From an uncultured Prevotellaceae bacterium (GTDB lineage Bacteria > Bacteroidota > Bacteroidia > Bacteroidales > Bacteroidaceae): a stretch of 15,292 nucleotides of DNA. The notes under the pieces were generated by a model that saw only the letters and a program-made list of their open reading frames with translations, did not search any database and had not been told where the DNA came from. Position 1 is the stretch's first letter. Every line of letters starts with the position of its first letter. Of the stretch, positions 1 to 7,608 are shown piece after piece. The position numbers and the translations under genes were made by a program. The stretch is taken from positions 1 to 15,292 of the forward strand of contig CALAVF010000075.1 of the NCBI GenBank assembly GCA_937892315.1, in the 5' to 3' direction.

Positions 1-2
1 TT

Positions 3-197
3 TTCAATGAGCATAAATACTCAGAACATTTAGTTGATGCATGTTTGCCTTTTTCTATAGACAACATGGAAAGAATCGTGGAAAAATCACAAGAGATTAT
101 GAATGATGACGAAATTGAAAAAACGCTTTTAAAATCACAATCTTCTACAAATAATGTGAATGATAGAATAAAAAGAATTAAAGAATTAATAGGTTAA
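3..197 (+). CDS. C-terminal 64 residues of an unrecognised protein (5' end outside window)
   Basis: An open frame enters from the left edge and stops with TAA at 195-197. The 64 visible residues are rich in Lys, Glu, Asn and Ile. They form charged, probably helical sequence (around MERIVEKSQEIMNDD and NDRIKRIKELIG) with no catalytic motif that I recognise. The DNA is clearly AT-richer than the acyl-CoA synthetase and peptidase genes downstream, as is often seen in Bacteroidales glycan or accessory loci, so recent acquisition is possible but not shown. A small ORF starts 4 bases after the stop in the same direction. The function is unknown. The frame is credible because it is continuous and the composition is protein-like. 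Confidence 0.55.
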   Translation, partial: FNEHKYSEHLVDACLPFSIDNMERIVEKSQEIMNDDEIEKTLLKSQSSTNNVNDRIKRIKELIG

Positions 198-201
198 TAC
201 T

Positions 202-378
202 ATGATTGTAGATGATAAATTGAAATTACAGGTTAAGGCTAAAGTTGTATTTATTTATCTGGAATTGTTTAATGAGTTGGAAAAGCGTGTGAAGCAGATT
301 TTTCGTTCTTTGATTAAGAAAAAGGAACCTTGTGATATTAATAAACTTCATTTTTATTATTTCCTTTATCAATTTTAG
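202..378 (+). CDS. Small hypothetical protein, 58 aa
   Basis: An ATG four bases after the preceding stop opens a 58-residue frame ending in TAG. The product begins MIVDDKLKLQ and is basic in its middle (EKRVKQIFRSLIKKK), with an aromatic C-terminus (HFYYFLYQF). No signal peptide, metal motif or known family is visible. Tight spacing behind the upstream gene in the same AT-rich block argues for co-transcription. The abrupt aromatic tail could also mean that this is the 5' remnant of a longer gene. It may be a chance ORF. Confidence 0.3.
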   Translation: MIVDDKLKLQVKAKVVFIYLELFNELEKRVKQIFRSLIKKKEPCDINKLHFYYFLYQF

Positions 379-446
379 TTTTCCAAAAAATCGGCTTTCT
401 TAAACTAATATTTCCATTTATTTTATTCTTAATTTGTTTCTTGTAA

Positions 447-481
447 CCTCTCCCCCCCTCAACAGGGAGGGCAGGGGAGGG
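447..481. repeat. GC-rich palindromic intergenic element
   Basis: A C-rich run followed by AACA and a G-rich run (inner arms CCCTC and GAGGG, outer arms CTCCCC and GGGGAG) forms an imperfect hairpin just beyond the stop of the minus-strand TPR gene and between convergent genes. It lies inside an AT-rich background, so it stands out. From memory, similar CTCCCC...GGGGAG elements recur between Bacteroidales genes. There is no T-run on either side, so a simple intrinsic terminator is not proven, although its place between converging genes fits a transcription end. Confidence 0.5.
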
Positions 482-482
482 T

Positions 483-662
483 CTATGGATTGAACCTGTC
501 TTTGCAATAGAACTCGATGATGTTCATCGCCATCTTCCGCAGTTCAACGGCTTCCGACATGGGGTTCAGTTTGATGGCCTCAGCGTATGAGTCGAGGCAC
601 ACCTTCCAATCCATCTTGGCGTATGCCTCTTTGCCTTTCTCAATCCATGCTTTCTCGTTCAT
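483..662 (-). CDS. Small single-TPR-like protein coupled to the acyl-CoA synthetase
   Basis: This 59-residue frame starts with an ATG (662-660) that overlaps the TGA stop of the upstream acyl-CoA synthetase as ATGA, the classic arrangement for translational coupling, and ends in TAG. Residues 5-33 read as one TPR hairpin: AWIEKGKEAYAKMDWKVCL followed by SYAEAIKLNP. A second helix pair follows (SEAVELRKMAMNIIEFYCKD), and the protein ends DRFNP. One TPR cannot form a superhelix alone, so it may dimerise or bind the synthetase; this is inference from the coupling. No catalytic residues or signal peptide are seen. The overlap and the good TPR fit make it a likely real gene. Confidence 0.7.
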   Translation of the reverse strand: MNEKAWIEKGKEAYAKMDWKVCLDSYAEAIKLNPMSEAVELRKMAMNIIEFYCKDRFNP

Positions 663-2335
663 CCTTCTGCTTTCTTTGCATCGTTCTCCCGAATCTCCAC
701 ACGGCGAATCTTGCCAGAGTGGGTCTTGGGCAGTTCATCGACGAACTCCACCACACGGGGGTATTTGTAGGGAGCGGTGGTCTTCTTCACGTGGTCTTGC
801 AACTCCTTCACCAGTTCCTCTCCTGCCTTGTCTTTCCACTCTTTGCCCAGCACGATGGTGGCTTTCACCACCATGCCGCGGATGTCGTCGGGCACACCTG
901 TGATGGCACATTCCACCACGGCGGGGTGGGTCATCAGGGCACTTTCCACCTCGAAGGGACCGATGCGATAGCCCGACGATTTAATCACGTCGTCGGCACG
1001 TCCCACAAACCAGAAGTAGCCATCCTTGTCCCTGTAGGCGAGGTCGCCCGTGAAGTAGTAGTTGTCGTGCCAAGCCTTGTTGGTTGCCTCGGGGTTGCGG
1101 TAGTACTCGCAGCACAATCCGATTGGTTTCTTCTTGTCCACGCGGATAGCAATCTGTCCTTCTTCCCCTACGCCTGCTTCTGTCAGGTCGGCTTTCAGCA
1201 GATGGATGTCATACTGAGGCATCGGCTTGCCCATTGAGCCGGGCTTGGTCTTCATCCACGGTGTCGTCGCAATCAGACAGGTGCCTTCGCTCTGTCCGAA
1301 ACCTTCCTTGATTTCCAAGCCTGTGATTTCGAGAAATTTATCATAAACAGCCGAGTTCAACGCCTCACCTGCCGTCGTCACGTGTTCTAACGAACTGAGG
1401 TCGAAACGGCTCAGGTCTTCACGAATCATGAAGCGGTAGATGGTTGGAGGGGCACAGAAACTGGTGATGCGGTACTGTCCCACCTTCTCCAGAATGTCGG
1501 CGGCATTGAACTTCTCGTGGTCGTAAACAAACAGGGTTGCTCCGGCAATCCATTGCCCGTAGAGTTTGCCCCATGTGGCTTTTGCCCATCCCGTGTCTGC
1601 CACGGTGAGGTGGAGGCTGCCCATGTGGAGGTCGTGCCAGTAGGCTGCCGTGCCGATGTGTCCGAGTGGATAGGTGTGGTCGTGAACCGCCATCTTGGGT
1701 TGTCCGTTGGTGCCAGAGGTGAAGTACATGAGCATATAGTCGGATGATTTGGTCACACGCTCTCCCTGATACTCGGGGGCGTTCTTCACACCTGCCTTGA
1801 AGTCTTCCCATCCTTCTGGCACAATGGGACCGATGCTGATGCGGTGTTTCAGGGCGGGCCACTCCTCGTGTGCCTCGTTCACATGGCTGATAATCGGCTC
1901 GTCGCCACAGGTGACAATCGCCTTGATGTTGGCGGCTTTCACTCGATAGACGATGTCTTTTTTCGTCAGCAGGAAAGAGGCAGGAATGGCAACGGCACCA
2001 ATCTTGTGCAATGCCAGCATGGTGAGCCAGAACTGATAGCGACGCTTCATGATGAGCATCACGAAGTCGCCCTTGCCAATGCCCAGAGAGAGCAGGTAAC
2101 TCGCCACCTTGTTCGACTCGCGGCGGATGTCGGCAAAGGTGAAACGTCGCTCGATGCCCTTGTCGTTGCACCACAGCAATGCCAGGCGGTCGGGTGTTTC
2201 TTCTGCCCACACGTCCATCACGTCGTAGGCAAAGTTGAAGTTGTCGGGAATGACAAACTCAAAGTTCTGTTCAAAGTCTTCCTGAGAAGTGAAGTCGGAC
2301 TTTTTCAGGAAGCGGTCAAGCATGATATTGCTCAT
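659..2335 (-). CDS. Acyl-CoA synthetase, AMP-binding (ANL) family
   Basis: This gene encodes an ATP-dependent acid:CoA ligase that makes an acyl-adenylate and then an acyl-CoA. With the start at 2335 it is 558 residues, normal for acetyl/medium-chain acyl-CoA synthetases. Motifs in order: the P-loop FTSGTNGQPKM (about 205-215); GFGQSEGT (345-352); TGDL (429) followed by FVGRADD (443) and SSGYRIGPFEVE (453); and the C-terminal PKTHSGKIRR with the catalytic Lys at about 542. The frame runs upstream to a GTG at 2419, but residues before MSNIMLDRFL look non-conserved; ATG at 2323 (MLDRFL) is the other candidate. No signal peptide is seen, so it is cytosolic. It is followed by an overlapping TPR gene. 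The exact acid substrate cannot be read from the sequence; a short- or medium-chain carboxylic acid is a reasonable guess. Confidence 0.92.
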   Translation of the reverse strand: MSNIMLDRFLKKSDFTSQEDFEQNFEFVIPDNFNFAYDVMDVWAEETPDRLALLWCNDKGIERRFTFADIRRESNKVASYLLSLGIGKGDFVMLIMKRRYQFWLTMLALHKIGAVAIPASFLLTKKDIVYRVKAANIKAIVTCGDEPIISHVNEAHEEWPALKHRISIGPIVPEGWEDFKAGVKNAPEYQGERVTKSSDYMLMYFTSGTNGQPKMAVHDHTYPLGHIGTAAYWHDLHMGSLHLTVADTGWAKATWGKLYGQWIAGATLFVYDHEKFNAADILEKVGQYRITSFCAPPTIYRFMIREDLSRFDLSSLEHVTTAGEALNSAVYDKFLEITGLEIKEGFGQSEGTCLIATTPWMKTKPGSMGKPMPQYDIHLLKADLTEAGVGEEGQIAIRVDKKKPIGLCCEYYRNPEATNKAWHDNYYFTGDLAYRDKDGYFWFVGRADDVIKSSGYRIGPFEVESALMTHPAVVECAITGVPDDIRGMVVKATIVLGKEWKDKAGEELVKELQDHVKKTTAPYKYPRVVEFVDELPKTHSGKIRRVEIRENDAKKAEG

Positions 2336-2447
2336 ATAGTGTCTCTTGCTTTTACATCTTTCGGACACGCTATCGGTCGTGCCGGTAGGGGTGCTCTGGT
2401 CGTTCAAAAAAATGCACACTCTGTCAATGGAGTATCGTTTTCGGGTT

Positions 2448-2479
2448 CAAAATTACCAACAAAATGCGGCTTGAACAAA
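2448..2479 (-). promoter_or_regulatory. Bacteroidetes-type promoter of the acyl-CoA synthetase operon
   Basis: On the minus strand TTTG (2479-2476) is followed after 20 bases by TAATTTTG (2455-2448). This matches the Bacteroides primary sigma consensus TTTG-N19-21-TAnnTTTG in both elements. Transcription would start near 2441, giving a leader of about 105 bases to the ATG at 2335. The 305-base gap between the synthetase and the peptidase gene holds this promoter, the terminator at 2541-2572 and a hairpin between them; I see no gene in it. Confidence 0.65.
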
Positions 2480-2500
2480 TAAAAAAGCCGTAAAAATGAG

Positions 2501-2536
2501 CATTTTACACACACTTTTGTCGAGTGTGTAAAAATG
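2501..2536. repeat. Imperfect inverted repeat, ACACACT / AGTGTGT
   Basis: Arms CATTTT..ACACACT and AGTGTGT..AAAAATG face each other around a 7-base loop, with a two-base bulge. The element lies between the terminator of the peptidase gene and the promoter of the acyl-CoA synthetase, about 22 bases upstream of the -33 element. It could be an operator for the synthetase or a second weak hairpin of the terminator. Related TGCACAC sequences flank it at 2413-2419 and 2549-2555. Confidence 0.4.
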
Positions 2537-2540
2537 GGGC

Positions 2541-2572
2541 AAAAAAAATGCACACCCTTAAAAAGCGTGTGC
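2541..2572 (-). terminator. Intrinsic terminator of the M61 peptidase gene
   Basis: On the minus strand the stem GCACAC-g-CTT / AAG-g-GTGTGC (one mismatch, loop TTT) is followed at once by A and eight T residues. It lies about 70 bases past the stop codon of the peptidase gene and ahead of the synthetase promoter, so it insulates the two minus-strand units. Confidence 0.75.
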
Positions 2573-2640
2573 AAAAGATAAACGGTATCCAATCCCTTTG
2601 GGAACAATCTATTTCTGTCATAGAACACCCCCCATTTTGT

Positions 2641-4221
2641 CTATTCTCCGAGGATGCGTTTGCGGAGTTTGAGTTGCTGCTTGGTGGGCTTCTCCGTCTT
2701 GGCGAGTTGCCATGTGCCGTGGTCGATGGTCAGACCTGCGGGGGAGAGGAAACGGTCGTAGTCAATCTCGTCGGTGGTATCGACAAGGCGGCGGAGGTTG
2801 GCAATGGTTTCGGCGGCGAGGTCGGCATTGACGGGGTTGCCTTTCTTGTCGGTGAGGGTTGCCACTTCGAGGACTGACTGCCAGAACTCTTCCTCGGTGA
2901 ATCCCCTGCCCAGTTCTTGGTCGTAGCGGTTATAGAGCAGTCGCATGAGGTCGTCGAGATTGCGCTGGCAATCGGTGATGCGGTTCAGTTCAAGGTCGAA
3001 GAGCAGACCCATGACGGGACCTTTGATGTAGTAGGAGATGCGGACATCCTGGCTGTTCTCGTCGTTGTTGAAGAAATTGAGCCAGATGTCGTAACTGCTT
3101 TGGCGAAGCGACATGTGGCGATGCCCCTCTTGGGATTCGGTGCCTTGGATATACTCGGCGTACATCTCCAGTTGTTCGCCGGCGGTGATAAGCCCTGCCT
3201 GACGAAGAATCTGTGCGGAGTAGTAGCAGGTGAAGCCCTCGCTCACCCACAGCAGGGGCGTGAAGACCTCACGGTCGTAGTCGAAGGGACCGAGTTCGAT
3301 GGGACGGATGTGCTTCACGTTGTAGAGGTGGAAGTATTCGTGGGCGGTGAAATCGAGATATTCGACGTATGCCTTGCGAGTGGGGAAGCGGAATGTCCCC
3401 TCGGTGTAGCACGCCTGCGAGTTCAGATGCTCCAAGCCGCCGGGGCCTTTGCCGAGGTGGATGAGGCAGTAGTTGTCGTAGGGAATGTGCTGCATGATGG
3501 CGGTGGTGGCGGTGACGATTCGCTTGAAGTCCTCCTTGAAGGGCGACTCTTCGTAGCCAATGGGCGACTCGATGGCAAACTCGAAGGGGTGTCCCTCGTG
3601 CTCGAACTTGTCAACGAAGTGGTTGCCCAAGAGGATGGGGGAGTCGTAGAGCACATCGAAGTTGGGGGCAAAATAGGCGGTGGGGGCACCGAAGGTTCGG
3701 GTGGTGACGGTGGTCATGCCTGTGGACACGTGCTGCCAACCTGCGGGCAGGTCGAAATAGACGTAGGCGGGACGCTCTTTCTGCCCGTCGATGTGCATGA
3801 ACACGCCGTTGGGGGCGATGAAGGCGGCATAGTTCTCCACACGGCACTCAGCCACGCTGCGGGCGGTGGCGAAGATGCGGTAGGTGGCTTTCACGCTCTG
3901 CTTGCCCTGTGCCTTGACCACCCACGCATTCTTGCCCTGCTTCTGCCACGAGAGGGTTTTGCCTTCGCCGTCGGTGGCGGCAAAGTCGGTCAGATGCTTG
4001 GGAAAATCGACGATGAGGTAGTAGCCTGGTGCCCAGACGGGCAGTTTGAGGGTGAGGTCTTCATTGATGGTGCCGCCATCGGAGGGAGTACACACCATCT
4101 CCACGTTGATGTACTTGCCCACCGTGTCGATGCGGACGGTGAAAGTCTGCGAGAAGTCGCGGGCAAAGCAAGTCAGAACCGCTAAAAATGCGGCAAAAAA
4201 AGTCAAAGTAAGTCTTTTCAT
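2641..4221 (-). CDS. Secreted M61-family (glycyl aminopeptidase-like) metallopeptidase
   Basis: The product is 526 residues with a signal peptide (MKRLTLTFFAAFLAVLTCFA, cleavage about residue 20), so it acts in the periplasm or outside. Residues 25-200 are the beta-rich M61 N-domain. The catalytic part has GGLEH (261-265), the zinc motif HEYFH (294-298) continuing LYNVKHIRP, and WVSEGF (325-330), whose Glu328 is the expected third zinc ligand. M61 enzymes release N-terminal residues, with a preference for Gly or Ala in characterised members. Many members carry a C-terminal PDZ domain; this one stops soon after the YDRFLSPAGL segment (about 488-497), where that domain would normally begin, and ends in a basic tail. 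No Shine-Dalgarno is seen; a TAACTTTG promoter element lies 26 bases upstream. It is divergent from the K+ channel. Confidence 0.9.
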   Translation of the reverse strand: MKRLTLTFFAAFLAVLTCFARDFSQTFTVRIDTVGKYINVEMVCTPSDGGTINEDLTLKLPVWAPGYYLIVDFPKHLTDFAATDGEGKTLSWQKQGKNAWVVKAQGKQSVKATYRIFATARSVAECRVENYAAFIAPNGVFMHIDGQKERPAYVYFDLPAGWQHVSTGMTTVTTRTFGAPTAYFAPNFDVLYDSPILLGNHFVDKFEHEGHPFEFAIESPIGYEESPFKEDFKRIVTATTAIMQHIPYDNYCLIHLGKGPGGLEHLNSQACYTEGTFRFPTRKAYVEYLDFTAHEYFHLYNVKHIRPIELGPFDYDREVFTPLLWVSEGFTCYYSAQILRQAGLITAGEQLEMYAEYIQGTESQEGHRHMSLRQSSYDIWLNFFNNDENSQDVRISYYIKGPVMGLLFDLELNRITDCQRNLDDLMRLLYNRYDQELGRGFTEEEFWQSVLEVATLTDKKGNPVNADLAAETIANLRRLVDTTDEIDYDRFLSPAGLTIDHGTWQLAKTEKPTKQQLKLRKRILGE

Positions 4222-4247
4222 ATAGCCATAAAGAATTAAAATCGCTG

Positions 4248-4255
4248 CAAAGTTA
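4248..4255 (-). promoter_or_regulatory. -7 element for the M61 peptidase gene
   Basis: The minus strand reads TAACTTTG, an exact TAnnTTTG match, ending 26 bases before the peptidase ATG. No good TTTG is found 19-21 bases upstream, where the divergent channel promoter sits. The two promoters lie almost back to back, which could couple their expression. Confidence 0.55.
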
Positions 4256-4276
4256 GGAATTTATAGCGAGATTTAG

Positions 4277-4284
4277 TACTTTTG
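4277..4284 (+). promoter_or_regulatory. -7 element for the K+ channel gene
   Basis: TACTTTTG matches TAnnTTTG and ends only 4 bases before the ATG at 4289. Transcription from here would start at or very near the start codon, giving an almost leaderless mRNA. The -33 element is weak. The alternative is that the true promoter lies inside the divergent peptidase gene. Confidence 0.45.
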
Positions 4285-4288
4285 CAGC

Positions 4289-5116
4289 ATGAAAAAACTC
4301 ATTGCACTATTGAAAGATAAGCCACGGCTGCATAGTATCGTGGCAAATGACGACACGCCTGCGGGCAAAGCATTCGACATCACCGTGATGATTGCCATCG
4401 TGATTAGCCTCATTGTTGCCTTCGTCGAGAGTAAACCAGCCGTGGTTGGACACTTCAAGACGGCACTTACGGTGTTGGAGTATGTGTTGACCTTCTTCTT
4501 CACCATCGAGTATATCTTGCGAATCTACTCCGCTCCCAACCGCAAGGAGGCAATACTGAACCTATTCAGCATCATCGATTTGCTGGCAATCCTGCCGCTC
4601 TATCTGTCGTTCATCCCGTGCCTGTCCAGTGCTCGATACTTCTTCATTCTGCGAACATTCCGGCTCATCCGCATTTTCCGAGTGCTCCGGCTGTTCACGT
4701 TCATCAACGAGGGGCTTCTCCTCTTGGAGAGCATCAAGCGAAGTCTCCGCAAGATTGCCGTTTACTTCCTGTTCGTGCTCATTCTGGTCACCATTCTCGG
4801 CACCATCATGTTTATGGTGGAGGGTGGGCAGCCAGGCACGCAATTCACCTCTATCACCACCAGCATCTACTGGGCAATCGTCACCCTCACCACGGTGGGT
4901 TATGGCGACATCACTCCTGTCACCTCTATCGGCAGGTTGCTATCCAGCCTCGTCATGATACTCGGCTACACCATCATCGCCGTGCCCACGGGTATCGTTT
5001 CTGCCACCATGATTGACGAGACGAAAAAGAAAGGTGCGAACGGCAGGTGCCCACGCTGCAATCAGAAGACGGACTTGAAGGCAAATTATTGCAAGCATTG
5101 TGGTGAACGGCTATAG
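4289..5116 (+). CDS. Voltage-gated-type potassium channel with C-terminal zinc ribbon
   Basis: This 275-residue membrane protein has six transmembrane segments of the Kv/ion_trans type. S1 begins about residue 30 (ITVMIAIVISLIVAFV) and S2 about 58-80. S4 (121-136, LRTFRLIRIFRVLRLF) has arginines every third residue at 122, 125, 128, 131 and 134. S5 is about 155-177. The pore helix leads to the K+ selectivity filter TLTTVGYGD (199-207), followed by S6 (about 214-240). After S6 comes a short linker and CPRC...CKHC (Cys254, 257, 268, 271), a small zinc ribbon in the cytoplasm. Prokaryotic Kv-like channels conduct K+ on depolarisation; what the ribbon senses or binds is unknown. ATG is the only sensible start. 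The phosphopantetheinyl transferase gene follows about 46 bases later. Confidence 0.9.
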   Translation: MKKLIALLKDKPRLHSIVANDDTPAGKAFDITVMIAIVISLIVAFVESKPAVVGHFKTALTVLEYVLTFFFTIEYILRIYSAPNRKEAILNLFSIIDLLAILPLYLSFIPCLSSARYFFILRTFRLIRIFRVLRLFTFINEGLLLLESIKRSLRKIAVYFLFVLILVTILGTIMFMVEGGQPGTQFTSITTSIYWAIVTLTTVGYGDITPVTSIGRLLSSLVMILGYTIIAVPTGIVSATMIDETKKKGANGRCPRCNQKTDLKANYCKHCGERL

Positions 5117-5118
5117 GC

Positions 5119-5142
5119 AATGTATAATTTATAATGTATAAT
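5119..5142. repeat. Direct repeat AATGTATAAT x2
   Basis: AATGTATAAT occurs at 5119-5128 and again at 5133-5142, separated by TTAT, in the gap between the channel stop and the transferase start. The unit is AT-rich and could supply a promoter, but it does not contain TAnnTTTG. From memory, ATTATAAATTATA-like strings are common between Bacteroidales genes. Confidence 0.45.
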
Positions 5143-5162
5143 AGCCATTCGGGGTGTTTGCC

Positions 5163-5741
5163 ATGAGTTTTCGGTTATTTGTTCGTACTGATTTGGATGC
5201 CATCACGCCAGAAGAGTTGGCTGATGCCATCGACTCGCTTCCCGAATGGCGGCGGGAACAGGCTCTCCGTTTCAAACATGAGCAGGGGCGAAAAGAGTGT
5301 GCATTCGCCTACCTGCTGCTTTGCCAAGCATTGAAAGAGGGCTTCGTTATTGATGAACAGCCCCATTTTTCCATAGGAAAGCATGGCAAACCCTCTCTGG
5401 TGGAGCATCCCGAGATTCATTTTAATTTGAGCCATTGCAAGAAAGCCGTGGCGTGTGTAGTGTCTTCCGAAGCGGTAGGTGTGGATGTGGAGTGCGTCGG
5501 GCGTTTCAGCGATTCCCTTGCCCGTCATGTTCTCAACGACGGAGAGTATCACCACGTCATCACGGCTCCTGACCCCGACCTTGCCTTCACTCGCTACTGG
5601 ACACAAAAAGAAGCCATCGTCAAACTCACGGGGCGTGGCATTGACGATGACCTCCAGAATCTTCTCTTTAAATATAATAATGTGTCACTCCATACGGAGG
5701 AGCATCCCGACAAGGGGTATGTCTTGACGGTGGCGATATAG
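5163..5741 (+). CDS. 4'-phosphopantetheinyl transferase, Sfp/AcpT type
   Basis: The enzyme transfers phosphopantetheine from CoA to a conserved serine of acyl or peptidyl carrier proteins in the cytosol. The frame opens at a GTG at 5154, but the ATG at 5163 (MSFRLFVRTD) is the better start, giving 192 residues, near the usual size for single-chain two-lobed members. Family motifs are complete: FNLSHCKKAV (87-96), the Mg-binding GVDVE (106-110, Asp108 and Glu110), and RYWTQKEAIVKLTGRG (144-159), with Trp146, Lys149 and Glu150 of the WxxKEA signature. The N-lobe R-x-x-Q-x-L-R-F segment (about 30-37) also fits. No carrier-protein gene is adjacent, so its target cannot be read here. A strong hairpin follows the stop by 8 bases. 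Confidence 0.9.
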   Translation: MSFRLFVRTDLDAITPEELADAIDSLPEWRREQALRFKHEQGRKECAFAYLLLCQALKEGFVIDEQPHFSIGKHGKPSLVEHPEIHFNLSHCKKAVACVVSSEAVGVDVECVGRFSDSLARHVLNDGEYHHVITAPDPDLAFTRYWTQKEAIVKLTGRGIDDDLQNLLFKYNNVSLHTEEHPDKGYVLTVAI

Positions 5742-5749
5742 CCCAAAAA

Positions 5750-5789
5750 CGGCAGACGGCATCAGCGAGAATACTGATGCCGTCTGCCG
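5750..5789. terminator. Strong 16-bp hairpin between convergent genes
   Basis: CGGCAGACGGCATCAG (5750-5765) and its exact reverse complement (5774-5789) enclose an 8-base loop. It starts 8 bases after the transferase stop codon and lies before the end of the convergent fhs gene, so it can act in both directions. There is no long T-run, so rho-independent function is likely but not textbook. Confidence 0.7.
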
Positions 5790-5815
5790 CTTGATGCCAC
5801 CGCTCGTCACCTCCA

Positions 5816-5884
5816 AAGTGGTCTGAGTCAGACCACCGAAGCGGTGTGACTCAGACCGCCAAGGCGGTGTGACTCAGACCACTT
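5816..5884. repeat. Nested palindromic repeat built on GGTCTGAGTCA
   Basis: The unit GCGGTGTGACTCAGACC occurs twice in direct orientation (5841-5857, 5864-5880; period 23), and an inverted copy forms the left edge (AAGTGGTCTGAGTCA, 5816-5830). That copy pairs perfectly with 5870-5884. Inner pieces (GGTCTGAGTCAGACC, GACCGCCAAGGCGGT) are themselves palindromes. It sits between convergent genes beside the 16-bp hairpin. No ORF is supported. It resembles a REP-type intergenic element. Confidence 0.75.
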
Positions 5885-5905
5885 TTGGGGCATACGGCGT
5901 GGGGT

Positions 5906-7573
5906 TTATGAGAGTCCCTCGATGAGTCCGTTCACGATGGTGATGCGTTCTGCCTGTGGCGACTTGTTGAGGCCCGGCATACGCATGATGTCGCCGGCGA
6001 TGGCTACAATCATCTCGCTGCCTGCGTTGATGACGAGGTCGCGAATGTTGACATTGAAGCCTTCGGGACAGCCATAAAGGGTCTGGTCGGCAGAGAACGA
6101 ATACTGCGTCTTGGCGATGCAGACAGGATAGTTCTCAAGGCCTAACTTCTTGATACGCACCAGCATCTTCTCGGCAGTCTTGCTGTATGTGACGGTGGCA
6201 GCACCGTAGATGTTGTGGCAAACCTTTTCAATCTTGGTCTTGATGTCGTCGGTGTCGTCGTAGGTGAGGGTGAGCGGACCGGAAGGTTTCTTCTCGATGG
6301 TGTCGATGACCACCTGTGCCAGTTCCTTGGCTCCTTCACCACCTTCGAGGAAGGCACTGTTGACAGCGAATCCTACGCCCAACTCTTCGCAATGCTTACG
6401 GAGGATGGCGATTTCCTCGTCTGTGTCGGTTGCATATTTGTTGAAGGTGACAACGACACTCTGACCAAAACTCTGCATGTTGCGAATGTGGCGGTCGAGG
6501 TTCTTGCACCCCTTGATGAGTCCTTCGTTGTTAGGCTCTTTGATGTGTTCCAGTGGCACACCGCCGTGCATCTTCAAGCCCTGTGTGGTGGCAACGATGA
6601 CGGTGAGTTTTGGGGTGAGTCCGCTCTTGCGGCACTTCACATTGTAGAACTTCTCGGCTCCGAGGTCGGCGCCGAAGCCAGCCTCTGTCACTACGTAGTC
6701 GCCGTAGGTCATCGCCATGCGAGTGGCAATGATGGTGTTGCAACCGTGGGCGATGTTGGCGAAGGGACCGCCATGCACAAAGACGGGCGTGTTCTCGGTG
6801 GTTTGAACGAGATTGGGGTGGATGGCATCCATCAGCAGTACGGTGATGGCTCCGTCAACGCCCATGTCGCGGACACGGAACGGCGTGTCGTCAATCTTGA
6901 TGCCGAGGATGATGTTGCCGATGCGGCGACGCAGGTCGTCGAGGTCTGTAGAGAGGCAGAGGATTGCCATGATTTCGGAGGCAGGGGTGATGTCAAAACC
7001 GCTCTCGGCAGGGATGCCGTCGGTCTTGGCTCCGAGACCTGTGACCACATAGCGGAGGTTGCGGTCGTTCACGTCGAGCACACGTTTCCACAGCACTTCC
7101 TTGAGGGCGAAACCCTCCTCGCGGTGCTGATAGATGTAGTTGTCGAGCAGGGCGGCAATCATGTTGTGGGCAGAGGTCACGGCGTGGAAGTCGCCTGTGA
7201 AGTGGAGGTTGATTTTCTCCATGGGCAGCACTTGTGCATAGCCGCCACCAGCGGCTCCACCTTTCACGCCGAAGCATGGACCCAGCGAAGGCTCTCGGAG
7301 GGCACAAACGGCTTTCTTGCCCAACTTGTTGAGGCCGAGGGCAAGTCCGATGCTGACGGTGGTCTTTCCGATGCCTGCCTTGGTAGGCGTGATGGCTGTG
7401 ACGAGGATGAGGTTGCTTTTCTTCACCTTCTCTTCGTCAATCAGGCTCTCAGGCACTTTGGCAATGTGTCGTCCGTAAGGCTCCAACTTGTCGAGCGGAA
7501 TGTTGATACTTTCGGCAATGGTCTGAATGTCTTTCAACTGACACTCGCGAGCAATTTCTATGTCTGTCTTCAT
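5906..7573 (-). CDS. fhs: Formate-tetrahydrofolate ligase
   Basis: Fhs joins formate to tetrahydrofolate using ATP, giving 10-formyl-THF for purine synthesis, initiator-tRNA formylation and one-carbon metabolism in the cytosol. The product is 555 residues, the normal full length. It shows the ATP-binding loop [11 protein letters not shown] (62-72) and the highly conserved block from [10 protein letters not shown] (93-102) through [15 protein letters not shown] (104-118) to [15 protein letters not shown] (123-137). The loop has Ile where I would expect Glu in many members (GEGKTT); this may be lineage-typical. ATG at 7573 is preceded by a TATCTTTG promoter element and no Shine-Dalgarno, as is usual for Bacteroidetes. 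It is apparently monocistronic and ends at the palindromic repeat cluster. Confidence 0.97.
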   Translation of the reverse strand: MKTDIEIARECQLKDIQTIAESINIPLDKLEPYGRHIAKVPESLIDEEKVKKSNLILVTAITPTKAGIGKTTVSIGLALGLNKLGKKAVCALREPSLGPCFGVKGGAAGGGYAQVLPMEKINLHFTGDFHAVTSAHNMIAALLDNYIYQHREEGFALKEVLWKRVLDVNDRNLRYVVTGLGAKTDGIPAESGFDITPASEIMAILCLSTDLDDLRRRIGNIILGIKIDDTPFRVRDMGVDGAITVLLMDAIHPNLVQTTENTPVFVHGGPFANIAHGCNTIIATRMAMTYGDYVVTEAGFGADLGAEKFYNVKCRKSGLTPKLTVIVATTQGLKMHGGVPLEHIKEPNNEGLIKGCKNLDRHIRNMQSFGQSVVVTFNKYATDTDEEIAILRKHCEELGVGFAVNSAFLEGGEGAKELAQVVIDTIEKKPSGPLTLTYDDTDDIKTKIEKVCHNIYGAATVTYSKTAEKMLVRIKKLGLENYPVCIAKTQYSFSADQTLYGCPEGFNVNIRDLVINAGSEMIVAIAGDIMRMPGLNKSPQAERITIVNGLIEGLS

Positions 7574-7608
7574 GTGAGTGGGTTAAAGTTTTTAGGTTAT
7601 CGATGTTG

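Noticed and set aside
2336..2419. N-terminal extension of the acyl-CoA synthetase from GTG 2419
   Set aside because: The extra 28 residues look unlike the family, the start is GTG, and ATG codons at 2335 and 2323 precede the recognisable N-terminus.
2404..2628. Minus-strand 74-residue frame upstream of the acyl-CoA synthetase
   Set aside because: It spans the terminator, the hairpin and the promoter region, has low-complexity Phe/Leu-rich sequence and no family resemblance; better explained as regulatory DNA.
2917..4185. Long plus-strand open frame (422 residues) opposite the M61 gene
   Set aside because: Val/Gly/Glu-rich shadow of a high-GC minus-strand gene; the peptidase motifs on the other strand are unambiguous.
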